From Actinomadura soli (GTDB lineage: Bacteria > Actinomycetota > Actinomycetes > Streptosporangiales > Streptosporangiaceae): 64,000 nt of DNA. Below, one piece after another: positions 14,269 through 22,457 of this stretch. Under the pieces are notes generated by a model. It was not told the origin of the DNA and did no database searches. It was given only the letters and a program-made list of their open reading frames with translations. Both the position numbers and the translations under genes were made by a program. The stretch is taken from contig NZ_VCKW01000001.1 in NCBI RefSeq assembly GCF_005889715.1, forward strand, positions 1 through 64,000. The letters run 5' to 3'. The first letter of the stretch is position 1. Every line of letters starts with the position of its first letter.

Positions 14269-15768
14269 ATGTCCGGGCCGGCCGCGCCTCCGGTGCTGGA
14301 ATTGCGCGGCGTATACAAGACATTCGGCGGTGCCCATGCCCTGAGCGATGTCGATTTCGCGTTATCGGCGGGTGAGGTCCACGCCGTCGTCGGGATGAAC
14401 GGCGCGGGCAAGTCCACGCTTGTGGAGACGATGTGCGGCGCCATCGTTCCCGATCGGGGTGCCGTCCATATCTCTGGACGGCGCCACACCGCCCTGACAC
14501 CGAGGCGTGCCCGGGCGTCTGGTGTGAGCATCGTCCATCAGAAACGGTCGCTGGTTCCGGGGCTGACCATTGCTGAGAATCTGCTCCTCGGCCGTCTTCC
14601 CACTCGTTTCGGCGCGGTGTCGTGGCGAGAGGCGCGGCGGGAGGCGGCACGCGCGCTCGGTGAACTCGGCATTGAAATCGCCGTCGACCGGGTCGCCGCC
14701 GCGCTCGGTCCGGCCGAGCAGACCCTGGTCGAGATCGCGCGGGAAGTGCATCGGGGCAGGCGCATTCTCATCCTGGACGAGCCCACCGCGTCACTGGGGG
14801 CCGCCGATGCCCAGCGAATTCACCGGCTGGTGCGCTCGCTGCGAGCCCGCGGCGCCGGTGTCGTCTACATCTCCCATGACCTGGACGAGGTCCTCGACCT
14901 CGCCGACCGGATCACGGTGTTACGGGACGGCAAGCGGGTCGTCACCGTCCCGGCGGCGGACGCCGACCTGCCCGCCCTTGTCCGGGCCATGGCCGGCGAC
15001 GGGCTCCGCAAGAAGATCCACGACGCCGTCCGCGCTGCCGGTGAGCCGGTGCTGGAACTCGGGGGGCTGACCGCCGGGTGGCTGCGCGGGTTCGATCTGG
15101 CGGTTCGCGCCGGGGAGATCACTGCGGTGCTCGGGCCGTCCGGGGACGGTCAAGCCGAGCTGTTTCCGCTGCTCAGCGGGCTCCGCCGCGCCGAGTCCGG
15201 ACGGGTGCGGATCGCCGGGCGCGACGTCCCGTCCGGCGATGTCGGCGCCGCGCTGGCGGCGGGGATGCGCTGCGTGACCGGCGACCGGCTCGGCCACGGC
15301 CTGGTCCCGGGGCTCGGCGTGGACGAGAACCTCGACCTTGTCCGCCGCGGGCTCCGGCGCCCCTGGCTGGTGCGGTGGAGCAGGATGCGCGGGCATGGGC
15401 GCGACGCCCGCGACCGGTACGGGATCAAGGCCATTCACGCCGACCCGCCCGTCGCCGCGCTCTCCGGCGGCAACCAGCAGAAGGTGCTGCTCGCCGCCTG
15501 GCTCGACACCGGGGTGACCGCGTGCCTGCTGGAAGAGCCCACATGCGGGGTGGACGTGGCGGCGAAGGCCGACGTCCAGCGGCTGGTCGGCGGGCTGGCG
15601 GCGAGCGGGGCCGCGGTTCTGCTCGCGTCCAGCGACGTCGACGAGGTCGCCGGGCTCGCCGACCGGGTCGTGGTCGTCCGGGGCGGCCGGACGGTCGCGG
15701 ACCGGCCCGTCGCCCAGGTCACCTGCGACGAGCTCGTCGCGCTGACCGCGGGAGGGCGGACGCCATGA
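14269..15768 (+). CDS. Sugar ABC transporter, duplicated ATP-binding protein (RbsA/XylG type)
   Basis: This 499-aa protein has two fused ABC domains. The first has Walker A GMNGAGKST (about 42-50) and Walker B ILILDEPTASLG. The second has a degenerate P loop (GPSGDGQAE) but a good signature (LSGGNQQKVLLA) and LLEEPTCGVDVAAK. One active and one degenerate site is usual for the carbohydrate-uptake CUT2 family. Stop and start of the permease overlap (ATGA). GTG 14260 is an alternative start. With the two genes downstream it forms a complete importer for ribose-, xylose- or inositol-like sugars. Confidence 0.92.
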   Translation: MSGPAAPPVLELRGVYKTFGGAHALSDVDFALSAGEVHAVVGMNGAGKSTLVETMCGAIVPDRGAVHISGRRHTALTPRRARASGVSIVHQKRSLVPGLTIAENLLLGRLPTRFGAVSWREARREAARALGELGIEIAVDRVAAALGPAEQTLVEIAREVHRGRRILILDEPTASLGAADAQRIHRLVRSLRARGAGVVYISHDLDEVLDLADRITVLRDGKRVVTVPAADADLPALVRAMAGDGLRKKIHDAVRAAGEPVLELGGLTAGWLRGFDLAVRAGEITAVLGPSGDGQAELFPLLSGLRRAESGRVRIAGRDVPSGDVGAALAAGMRCVTGDRLGHGLVPGLGVDENLDLVRRGLRRPWLVRWSRMRGHGRDARDRYGIKAIHADPPVAALSGGNQQKVLLAAWLDTGVTACLLEEPTCGVDVAAKADVQRLVGGLAASGAAVLLASSDVDEVAGLADRVVVVRGGRTVADRPVAQVTCDELVALTAGGRTP

Positions 15769-16754
15769 GGGCGGACGCCATGACCGCCCTCGGCGCCCTC
15801 CGCGGCCGCGTCGGCGTGAACCTTCCGGCGGGGCTGACGCGGCATCTGGGGCTGCTGGCCGTCCTGCTGCTCGTCGGCCTGATCACCGCGTGGAACAGCT
15901 CCGCGTTCCTGACCGGGGCGAACCTGCTCAACGTGTCGCAGCAGGTCGCCGTCACCGCCGTCCTGGCCGCCGGGCTCACCCTGGTCATGACCTCCGGCGG
16001 GATCGACTTCTCGCTCGGCTCCGTCGCGGCCGTGACCGCCGGTGTCGTGGCCCGGCTGATCGCGTCCGGGACGGGGGAGTGGACGGCGGCGCTCGCGGGC
16101 CTCGCGGTCGGCGCGGCGATCGGCTTCGGCAACGGCGCCGTCGTGACGGTGTTCCGCGTCGCGCCGTTCGTCGCCACCCTCGCGACGTCCACCGTTCTCG
16201 GCGGCGCGGCGCTGCTGATCATCGACGGGCAGAGCGTGTCGATCGGCGACCACCTGGACGAACTCGGGTTCGGCGAGGTGCTCGGCGTCGTGCCCGCGAC
16301 GGTCGTGGTCGCGGCGCTCGTCTGCATGGCGACCGGGCTGGTCATGCGCTGGACGGCGTTCGGCCGCAACGCCTTCGCCATCGGCGGCAACGAGAACGCG
16401 GCGCGGCTGGCGGGCATCCCGGTGGCGCGCACGAAGCTGCTGCTCTACACGGTCGGCGGCCTGCTCGCCGGGCTCGGCGGCGTCATGCTCGTGGCCCGGC
16501 TCGGCGCGGCGAGCCCCGGAACCGGCGGGCTGCAGCTGGAGCTGACCGCCGTCGCCGCCGTCGTGATCGGCGGGACCGCGCTGCACGGCGGAAGCGGCAC
16601 CGTCGCCGGGACGGTCCTCGGCGTCGTGCTGCTCGGCGTAGTCGCCAACTCGCTCAACCTCCTCCAGGTGGACGCGCATTTCCAGGACGTCGCGGTCGGC
16701 GGCGTCCTGCTGGTCGCGGCCGTCACCAACCATTTGCGCGGCCGATTTCGCTGA
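15765..16754 (+). CDS. Sugar ABC transporter permease (RbsC type)
   Basis: The 329-residue protein has about eight to ten hydrophobic segments and the BPD_transp_2 hallmarks: LVMTSGGIDFSLGSVAAVTA near residue 66 and FAIGGNENAARLAGIPVART near 203, then VVIGGTALHGGSGTVAGTVLG. It forms the membrane channel with the ATPase encoded before it. Start ATG 15765 overlaps the preceding stop by four bases; an in-frame ATG 15780 is an alternative. Confidence 0.92.
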   Translation: MRADAMTALGALRGRVGVNLPAGLTRHLGLLAVLLLVGLITAWNSSAFLTGANLLNVSQQVAVTAVLAAGLTLVMTSGGIDFSLGSVAAVTAGVVARLIASGTGEWTAALAGLAVGAAIGFGNGAVVTVFRVAPFVATLATSTVLGGAALLIIDGQSVSIGDHLDELGFGEVLGVVPATVVVAALVCMATGLVMRWTAFGRNAFAIGGNENAARLAGIPVARTKLLLYTVGGLLAGLGGVMLVARLGAASPGTGGLQLELTAVAAVVIGGTALHGGSGTVAGTVLGVVLLGVVANSLNLLQVDAHFQDVAVGGVLLVAAVTNHLRGRFR

Positions 16755-16764
16755 AAGGGTCTTC

Positions 16765-17739
16765 ATGCTCGATTTCTCACGCGGACACCTCCGCTCGGTG
16801 ATCCCGGTCGCGGCGCTCGCCGTTTCGCTGGGCGCCGCCGGCTGCTCGGTGGACGACGGGGCGGGGAAGAGCGCCGTCCCGTCCGGGGAGAAGATCACGA
16901 TCGGTTTCGTCAACGGCAACCGCGTCCAGTTCCACACGTGCCTGCAGAGGGCGTTGCAGGCGCGGGCGGCCAAGAAGGGCGTCGAGGTCCTGACCGCGAA
17001 CTCCGCGATGGACCCGGGCCGGGAGCTGTCGAACATCGACGACATGATCGTCAAGAAGGTCGACGTCATCGTCGTCCAGACCGTCAACATCGACTCGCTC
17101 CAGGGCGGCGTCGCCCGCGCGAACCGGGCGGGCATCCCGATCTTCCTGACGGGCGTCGCGTCCGGTGTCGACCGCTCGAAGATCCTCGGCGCGGTCGTCG
17201 CCGACGTCGAGCAGGTCGGACGCTCGCTCGGCGCCTGGCTGGTCGAGGACACCGGCGGCCGTCCCGCCGAGGTCGCGATCATCGGGGGCGCCCCCGGCGC
17301 CGCCGCCGACCTGATGACCGGCGCGTTCAAGAAGAGCGCCGGGACGCGGGCGGACGTCGTGTTCGAGCAGCCCGCGTTCTGGCAGCGGGCCAAGGCGCAG
17401 GACGTGGCGGAGAACCTCCTCCAGGCCCGGCCGCGCGTCCGGTACGTCCTCGTCCAGAACGAGGACATGGCCTTCGGCGCCGAGGCGGCGTTCCGGGCCG
17501 CGCGCCGTACCGACATCAAGATCCTGACGAACGGCGGCACGGCCGAGGGCGTCCAGGCGGTCAAGTCCGGGCGGTTCGCGGTCACGGTCAGCAACACGCC
17601 GAAGGACATCGGGGAAATGGCCGTGGAGAACGTCGTCGCGCTGCTGCGCAAGGAACCGTCGGCCAAGAAGTTCGAGAACGTCCCCGAAACCGTAGTCACC
17701 AAGGACAACGCGGACAAGGCACCGCCCTACTGCGTCTGA
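16765..17739 (+). CDS. Sugar ABC transporter substrate-binding lipoprotein
   Basis: A 324-residue periplasmic-binding-type protein. The signal peptide ends in a lipobox (AAGC, Cys27), so it is anchored as a lipoprotein. The mature part starts ITIGFVNGNRVQFHTCLQRA, then has DDMIVKKVDVIVVQTVN and AGIPIFLTGVASGVD, the layout of RbsB-like type I binding proteins. Only ten bases separate it from the permease gene, so the operon order is ATPase, permease, binding protein. The ligand cannot be read from sequence. Confidence 0.88.
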   Translation: MLDFSRGHLRSVIPVAALAVSLGAAGCSVDDGAGKSAVPSGEKITIGFVNGNRVQFHTCLQRALQARAAKKGVEVLTANSAMDPGRELSNIDDMIVKKVDVIVVQTVNIDSLQGGVARANRAGIPIFLTGVASGVDRSKILGAVVADVEQVGRSLGAWLVEDTGGRPAEVAIIGGAPGAAADLMTGAFKKSAGTRADVVFEQPAFWQRAKAQDVAENLLQARPRVRYVLVQNEDMAFGAEAAFRAARRTDIKILTNGGTAEGVQAVKSGRFAVTVSNTPKDIGEMAVENVVALLRKEPSAKKFENVPETVVTKDNADKAPPYCV

Positions 17740-17760
17740 GCGCCGATTCCCTGTGCCGCC

Positions 17761-18399
17761 TCAACCGTTCTTCGGCGGTTTCTCGACACGGTCGGCGAGC
17801 TTCTGGCGTCCCGGTCCCGAGAGTTCCTGGACGATGCCGCGCCGTCCCGCGATCGCCATCAACAGCGCCTCGGCGGGCCCCCGCACGTCCGGCCCGGATC
17901 CTCGCGACCAGTCCAGGTCGGTGGCCACGAGCCGCACGCCCCGTCCCCTCCAGAAACCGCCGATCAACGGGGATTTCAGCGCGCCCCGCAGCGCGAGCAG
18001 CAGCCGCTCCGCCGGAATCTCGCGGGACCTGCCGAGGGGACGGCGGATGTCCTGATGGTGGATGACGCCGTCAGTCAACGCGATCAAGCCGCTGAACCCG
18101 GCGGTCGGCCCCGTCGGCTGGAGACGCTTCCTCAACATCGCCAGAAGCTCGTCGGGCGTCAGCGCGCCGGAGTCGGCGACGCCCACGGCGTTCGTCCGGT
18201 TCAGGGTGAAGCGCCCCTTGGCGAGCCGTCCCGCCAGATCCCGGACGCCGAGATCCTCGTAGCTGATCATGTGGGCGACGACGTCCCGCACCCGCCATCC
18301 CTCGCACAGCGACGGCGCTTCCCACTGCTCGGGCGTCAGCGTTTCGAGGAACGCCGCGAGATCGGCCCGCTCGTCCCGCGCCAGCGGCTTCAGATCCAT
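17761..18399 (-). CDS. Maleylpyruvate isomerase-family protein (mycothiol-dependent type)
   Basis: The 212-residue product begins MDLKPLARDERADLAAFLET, followed by LTPEQWEAPSLCEGWRVRDV and VAHM, the start typical of DinB-like MDMPI_N proteins. A second metal-ligand segment is LTDGVIHHQDIRRPLG, with the His-x-x-x-Asp/Arg pattern. Family members use mycothiol or act as thiol transferases in actinobacteria; the substrate here is unknown. ATG 18399 was preferred over an upstream TTG because AGGGAAG lies upstream. It is convergent with the sugar transporter operon. Confidence 0.8.
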   Translation of the reverse strand: MDLKPLARDERADLAAFLETLTPEQWEAPSLCEGWRVRDVVAHMISYEDLGVRDLAGRLAKGRFTLNRTNAVGVADSGALTPDELLAMLRKRLQPTGPTAGFSGLIALTDGVIHHQDIRRPLGRSREIPAERLLLALRGALKSPLIGGFWRGRGVRLVATDLDWSRGSGPDVRGPAEALLMAIAGRRGIVQELSGPGRQKLADRVEKPPKNG

Positions 18400-18506
18400 G
18401 ACCAACTTCCCTAACGCAGACCCGTGCGCCCCGGCAACCTGCGGCCGCTCCGAGCGGACGTGACGGTGCCGGGCCCCGTTGAGGGATGAATCACGGAAAT
18501 CCCAAG

Positions 18507-18561
18507 TTGATCTTTAAAACGGTCGTCCAGTAAGTTCCTTTGCAGTGGACCAAAAGTCCAC
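18507..18561 (+). promoter_or_regulatory. Candidate promoter and 5' UTR hairpin
   Basis: TTGATC (18507-18512) and TAAGTT (18531-18536), 18 bp apart, are a plausible -35/-10 pair for the secreted protein gene. Just downstream, GTGGAC (18545-18550), loop CAAAA and GTCCAC (18556-18561) form a small hairpin in the untranslated leader before the AAGGAG ribosome site. Confidence 0.45.
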
Positions 18562-18588
18562 GATTTCACTGTCGGACAAGGAGACTAC

Positions 18589-19092
18589 GTGAAGCAGCGG
18601 ATGGGCCGGATTCTCGCGACGGGCCTCGTCGCGACGTCGCTGACCGGGCTCGGCACCCTCGTGCTCGCAGGCCCGGCCAATGCCGACGCCAGGTGCGCGA
18701 CCAGCTCGAAGGAGTACCCGACCAACGGGTTCAACGCCGACGTCAAGGTCGAGGTCTGTTTCAACCGCAACTGGGGCGGCCCGGGCGGCAGCAACAGCTA
18801 CAAATGGGCGACCGCCAAGGTCACCTGGGGTGATTCGAGGTCGGGCAAGTTCGAGAATTTCGACGTGCAGGTCCGGATCGAGCAGGACGACGCCGATGTC
18901 AGGACGAAGACCTGCGATTTCACCGCGGAGATCAACGGCAGCAGTTCCGGCTCCAAGACCTGCAGGCTCCCCGACTCGGGGTCCTATGTGAACATCAGCG
19001 GCAACACCGCCGATGGGCACGTCGTGGCCAACGTCAACGACGACGGTGACGGCAACAAGACCTGGGGACTGCAGGGAACCGCGAAGCTCTGA
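18589..19092 (+). CDS. Small secreted hypothetical protein
   Basis: A 167-residue protein with a clear Sec signal (RILATGLVATSLTGLGTLVL, then AGPANA, cleavage about residue 32). The mature part is Gly/Asn/Asp-rich with four cysteines in two likely pairs (RCATSS, VEVCFNR, KTCDF, KTCRLP) and beta-rich segments, suggesting a disulfide-stabilised extracellular beta protein. No family was recognised. AAGGAG lies 6 nt before GTG 18589. The gene is monocistronic and closed by a strong hairpin. Confidence 0.7.
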   Translation: MKQRMGRILATGLVATSLTGLGTLVLAGPANADARCATSSKEYPTNGFNADVKVEVCFNRNWGGPGGSNSYKWATAKVTWGDSRSGKFENFDVQVRIEQDDADVRTKTCDFTAEINGSSSGSKTCRLPDSGSYVNISGNTADGHVVANVNDDGDGNKTWGLQGTAKL

Positions 19093-19114
19093 GCCGTCGC
19101 GAACATAGCGAGCA

Positions 19115-19141
19115 GCCCCGTCCGGCCTGTCCGGACGGGGC
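19115..19141 (+). terminator. Hairpin terminator after the secreted protein gene
   Basis: GCCCCGTCCGG (19115-19125), loop CCTGT, CCGGACGGGGC (19131-19141): a perfect 11-bp stem 22 bp after the stop codon. There is no long T run, as is common for actinobacterial terminators. Confidence 0.7.
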
Positions 19142-19239
19142 CTCCATAGAACTCCTGACAGAATGAGTCGGTCTTGAGCGGCGCCGGCAGGCGAAGTGCA
19201 GAGCCGGGTGGCCGCCGGTCATGCTGGTGCTGTTCGTAG

Positions 19240-19410
19240 AGCAGTCGCAGCACTGACATCGGAGGACAGTGCGTCGAGGTGGCGGACTTGCCGGCGGCGG
19301 TGGCCGTGCGGGACTCGAAGGACACGGACGGGCCGAAGCTGGTGTTCGGCCCCGCCGCGTGGCAGGCGTTCGCGTCCAAGGTCAAGTCCGGAACCCTAGA
19401 CCTGGCGTGA
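19240..19410 (+). pseudogene. DUF397 gene remnant (5' truncated)
   Basis: The frame ending at TGA 19408-19410 encodes GGQCVEVADLPAAVAVRDSK followed by DTDGPKLVFGPAAWQAF, a near-consensus DUF397 sequence. A stop (TAG 19237-19239) precedes it in frame and no start codon lies before the domain; the family's usual N-terminal start with the W-x-K-S-S segment is missing. DUF397 genes normally sit beside XRE regulators in actinomycetes, and none is adjacent here. It is probably a decayed copy. Confidence 0.6.
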
Positions 19411-19427
19411 CCCCCTGGCCAGACAGC

Positions 19428-19462
19428 GCCCCCGGCCTCCGTCCACCCGACGGACCGGGGGC
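19428..19462. terminator. Bidirectional terminator hairpin
   Basis: GCCCCCGG (19428-19435) pairs with CCGGGGGC (19455-19462), and TCCGTC (19438-19443) with GACGGA (19449-19454), around loop CACCC with a two-base bulge. It lies between the DUF397 remnant and the convergent aldo/keto reductase gene and can serve both. Confidence 0.7.
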
Positions 19463-19481
19463 TTCGTGCGTGGGAACCAAG

Positions 19482-20360
19482 TCACGTCGGCCGCGGGTTG
19501 TCGAGCCGGGCGAGGTGCTCGGCGCTCAGGTCGAGGTCGGCGGCTTGGGCCGAGTCGATGATCGTCTCGGGTCGGCTCGCACCCGGGATCGGGATCACCC
19601 TTGGTGACTTGGCGAGCATCCACGCCAGGCATACCCGCTGCGGGCTGAGCCCGAGCTCGGCCGCCACCTTTTCGAATTCGGTGTGGCGCTCGCCGAGGCG
19701 CCCGGCCTGCGCCGCCCCGCCCAGGGGACTCCACGGCAGGAACGCCAGGCCCAGCTCGTCGCAGAGCCGCAGTTCCGGCTCGCTGGATCGGAACCGCGGA
19801 GAGTATTGGTTCTGCACGCTCACCAGCGCGGAACCGAGAATGTCCCGCGCCTGCCGGATCTGCGTTGGGCTCGCGTTGGAGATGCCGACCATCCGCACTT
19901 TCCCGGAGTCGTGCATCTCTTTGAGCGTCATCATCGCCTCGCCGTAGGGGACGTTCGGGTCCGGGCGGTGATGCTGGTACAGGTCGATCTGCTCGACTCT
20001 GAGATTGGTCAGGCTTTCCTTGACGGCCGCGCGCAGGTGCGACGCCGAGCTGTCGACCGCCCATCCGCCGCCTGCGGTGCGGACATGTCCGCCTTTGGTG
20101 GCGACCAGCACCTGGCGGCGGACGCCGAGCCGGTCCAGAAGCGCGGTGACCAGCCGCTCATTCCTGCCCATGGTGTCGGCCCCGAGGCTGCTCGGGCCGT
20201 AGGCGATCGCCGTGTCGATGAGCGTGACGCCGGCGTCCAACGCCGCCCGCAGCGTCGCCTCGGCGCGCTCGGTGTTCGCGGCCGGGTCGTCCAGTTGCAT
20301 CGCCCCGAAGCCGACCGCGCTGACCGTCTGGTCCCCGATTCGCCGCATTCGCACGGACAT
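19482..20360 (-). CDS. Aldo/keto reductase
   Basis: The 292-residue protein is an AKR-family TIM barrel with the catalytic tetrad Asp49 and Tyr54 (LIDTAIAYG), Lys89 (VATKGG) and His130 (DLYQHH). NADPH-binding loops near the C-terminus read VIPIPGASRPETI. The substrate is unknown. ATG 20360 is the first start next to the conserved MRRIGDQTVSAVGFG and is preferred to an upstream frame extension. It is divergent from the DUF1992 remnant. Confidence 0.88.
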   Translation of the reverse strand: MSVRMRRIGDQTVSAVGFGAMQLDDPAANTERAEATLRAALDAGVTLIDTAIAYGPSSLGADTMGRNERLVTALLDRLGVRRQVLVATKGGHVRTAGGGWAVDSSASHLRAAVKESLTNLRVEQIDLYQHHRPDPNVPYGEAMMTLKEMHDSGKVRMVGISNASPTQIRQARDILGSALVSVQNQYSPRFRSSEPELRLCDELGLAFLPWSPLGGAAQAGRLGERHTEFEKVAAELGLSPQRVCLAWMLAKSPRVIPIPGASRPETIIDSAQAADLDLSAEHLARLDNPRPT

Positions 20361-20497
20361 GATTGTGCCACCGGGCGGTCCTGCGCCGTGCATTCACCAG
20401 TGCCGCCCGGGCCTTCGCCGCCGATGTCCGGCCGGCTGACGTTATGAAGGTCCTGACCGTCCTCGGGGGCCGGGGAAGGGAATGGGACAATGGGGTC

Positions 20498-20884
20498 ATG
20501 ACGGAGCGAAAGCCCACTGGGCTCAGCTTTGAGTCTTGGATCGACGGGCAGATCCGCGAGGCGGAGGCGCGCGGCGAGTTCGACGGGCTGCCGGGCTCGG
20601 GCAAGCCGCTGCCGGACGCGGGCAGGCCGCTGGACGACAACTGGTGGATCAAGCAGAAACTGGCCGGCGAGGGTCTCGTGGCCATGATCCATCCGACCCT
20701 GGGAGGACCACGGCGTGAGCGTGGACCGGCCGCAGGGCGCGGTGGGGAAGAGCGGCGACAAGCCGAGCGGTGGCCGGTGGAGGCTCCGCCTTCGTCGGCG
20801 GCATCGCGGCTGAGCTGGGCGGGCGGCGGTGTCCGGGCTCGATACTTTGCTCTTGTGCTAAGTGTCTTGGACTGTGATACTTAG
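20498..20884 (+). pseudogene. DUF1992 (DnaJ-like YhdN) gene, C-terminus degraded
   Basis: The first 60 residues are textbook DUF1992: LSFESWIDGQIREAEARGEF, GLPGSGKPLPDAGRPL, WWIKQKLAGEGL. After HPTLGG the frame turns into an Arg/Gly/Ser-rich sequence unlike the family's helical C-terminus with L-P-P-S-L-A-L-R. A deletion or frameshift near 20700 is likely. A GACAAT hexamer 6 nt before ATG 20498 could be the -10 of a leaderless transcript. The open frame ends inside the operator of the next gene. Confidence 0.6.
20853..20884 (+). promoter_or_regulatory. Promoter and inverted-repeat operator of the ArsR operon
   Basis: CTAAGTGTC (20858-20866) and GATACTTAG (20876-20884) are an inverted repeat with one mismatch. 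It overlaps a promoter with -35 TTGTGC (20853-20858) and -10 GATACT (20876-20881), 17 bp apart. The -10 is 7 nt before ATG 20889 without a ribosome site, so the mRNA is probably leaderless. Autoregulation by the ArsR-type protein is the simplest reading. Confidence 0.6.
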
Positions 20885-20888
20885 CCTC

Positions 20889-21239
20889 ATGGCACAGTAT
20901 TCGGCGGAGATCGACGGCGTGTTCGTCGCGCTCGCCGACCCGACCCGGCGCGGCGTCATCCGGCGGCTCGGGCGCGGCCCGACGAGCGTGGGCGAGCTGG
21001 CCCGCGACTTCCCGATGACCCTTCCGTCGTTCATGAAGCACGTGCGGACACTGGAGGCGAACGGCCTGATCCGCACGGTGAAGGCCGGACGGGTGCGCAC
21101 CTGCGTGCTCAACCGCGAGCGCCTCGCCCTCGTGGACGACTGGCTCGCCGAGCAGCGCCGGATCTGGGAGGGGCGGACCGACCGGCTCGAACGCCTCGTC
21201 ACCGATGCGAAGGAGGAGACCGATGAATCCCGATCTTGA
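20889..21239 (+). CDS. ArsR-family winged-helix repressor
   Basis: A 116-residue protein with VFVALADPTRRGVIRRLG, TSVGELARDFPMTLPSFMKH (recognition helix) and LEANGLIRTVKAGR (wing). It has no metal-binding C-x-C motif in the DNA-binding helix, so it belongs to the non-metal ArsR type commonly paired with SRPBCC/AHSA1 genes. The start ATG 20889 follows the operator immediately. The downstream AHSA1-type gene overlaps it by 17 bp, forming a three-gene operon. Confidence 0.88.
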   Translation: MAQYSAEIDGVFVALADPTRRGVIRRLGRGPTSVGELARDFPMTLPSFMKHVRTLEANGLIRTVKAGRVRTCVLNRERLALVDDWLAEQRRIWEGRTDRLERLVTDAKEETDESRS

Positions 21240-21699
21240 CCTGGCCCTGGAGCGGGTCATCCGCGCGCCGCGCGCCGTGGTGTGGAACGCGTGGACCGAT
21301 CCGGCCCGGCTGGAGAGGTGGTGGGCCCCGGCCCCGACCGTGTGCCGGGTGGACCGGCTGGACGTCCGGCCGGGCGGCGCGTTCGTGACGCGGATGAGCG
21401 AGGACGGGACGGAGTTCGTCCCGCAGGTCGATGCGATCTTCCTCGTCGTGGACGAGCTGGAGCGGATCGTGTTCACGAACGCCGTCGACAGCGCCTGGCG
21501 TCCCGCCGATCCCGCGCCGGTGCCGATGACGGCGGAGATCACGCTGAGCGATCACCCGGACGGCACGGACTACCGGATCGTCGTCCGGCATGGTGACCCG
21601 GACGCCCGTGCCCGCCACGAGAAGCTCGGCTTCGCCGAGGGCTGGGAAACGGTCGCCGCGCAGCTCGCCGGGTTCGCGGAGAGCGAGGCGCCGGGATGA
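21223..21699 (+). CDS. SRPBCC/AHSA1-domain protein
   Basis: The 158-residue product has the AHSA1/START-like pattern: ERVIRAPRAVVWNAWTDPAR, LERWWAP, RPGGAF, a central ELERIVFTNA strand and C-terminal GFAEGWETVAAQLAGF. Members bind hydrophobic ligands; the specific ligand is unknown. AAGGAGGAG precedes ATG 21223, which lies inside the end of the ArsR gene. The next gene overlaps by four bases. Confidence 0.88.
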   Translation: MNPDLDLALERVIRAPRAVVWNAWTDPARLERWWAPAPTVCRVDRLDVRPGGAFVTRMSEDGTEFVPQVDAIFLVVDELERIVFTNAVDSAWRPADPAPVPMTAEITLSDHPDGTDYRIVVRHGDPDARARHEKLGFAEGWETVAAQLAGFAESEAPG

Positions 21700-22322
21700 A
21701 GATCGCGATCTCCGAGTTCGTCACGCTCGACGGGGTGAGCCAAGGTCCCGGCTCACCGTCCGAGGACACGAGCGACGGCTTCACCCGGGGCGGCTGGCTG
21801 GTGCCGCACATGGACGAACTCTTCGTCCGGCGGATGTCCGAGTGGCTGAACCTCGCGGACGGCCTGCTGCTCGGACGGCGGACCTACGAGGCGTTCGCCC
21901 GCGACTGGCCGCAGATCACCGACCCGGACGATCCGTTCACCGAGCGGATGAACTCGCTGCCGAAGTACGTCGTGACCAGCACCCTGAGCGAGGGGACCTG
22001 GAAGCCGACGACCGTGCTGCGCGGCGACCCGGTTCAGACCGTTGGGGAACTCAAGGCGCGGCCTGGACGGGAGCTCCAGATCCACGGGAGCGCCCGGCTG
22101 GGCAACGCGCTGCTGGCGGCCGGGCTCGTCGACACGCTCCGGCTCGCCGTCGCGCCGACCGTGATCGGTTCCGGGCGGCGGCTCCTCGATCACCCGAGCC
22201 GGCCCGCCGGCCTGCGGCTCGTCCAGCACGAGGTGACGGTGAACGGGGTGCTGCTGCTCGAATATGAGGCCGTCGGCGCGGCTCCCGTGGCGGAATACGA
22301 AGGCGTGACGGACTTCCTCTAG
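21696..22322 (+). CDS. Dihydrofolate reductase-family (RibD C-terminal) protein
   Basis: The 208-aa protein has MKIAISEFVTLDGVSQGP, LLLGRRTYEAFARDWP, KYVVTSTL and an IHGSARLGNALLAAGLVDTL segment, then RLAVAPTVIGSGRRLL. This is the pattern of stand-alone DHFR/RibD-C proteins common in actinobacteria, which bind NADPH but mostly lack a known substrate. It is third in the ArsR-SRPBCC operon through an ATGA overlap. Confidence 0.88.
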   Translation: MKIAISEFVTLDGVSQGPGSPSEDTSDGFTRGGWLVPHMDELFVRRMSEWLNLADGLLLGRRTYEAFARDWPQITDPDDPFTERMNSLPKYVVTSTLSEGTWKPTTVLRGDPVQTVGELKARPGRELQIHGSARLGNALLAAGLVDTLRLAVAPTVIGSGRRLLDHPSRPAGLRLVQHEVTVNGVLLLEYEAVGAAPVAEYEGVTDFL

Positions 22323-22457
22323 CGGTCGGCCGATACGGCCGCTGGTGACCTTGTGAGTTTCCTTTCCTGAGGGGTGTTCGCGGCACGTTGGTGTGGGACC
22401 CCTCCCGGGCGTGCGGGCCAACAATGGGCGAAATCCGCGGCCGATGGAGAGCGCCCC

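Noticed and set aside
15435-17717. Very long open frame on the minus strand opposite the sugar permease and binding-protein genes
   Set aside because: It is an antisense by-product of third-position GC bias. The plus strand carries clear RbsC and RbsB proteins, and the antisense product is Arg/Ala/Gly-rich with no known motif.
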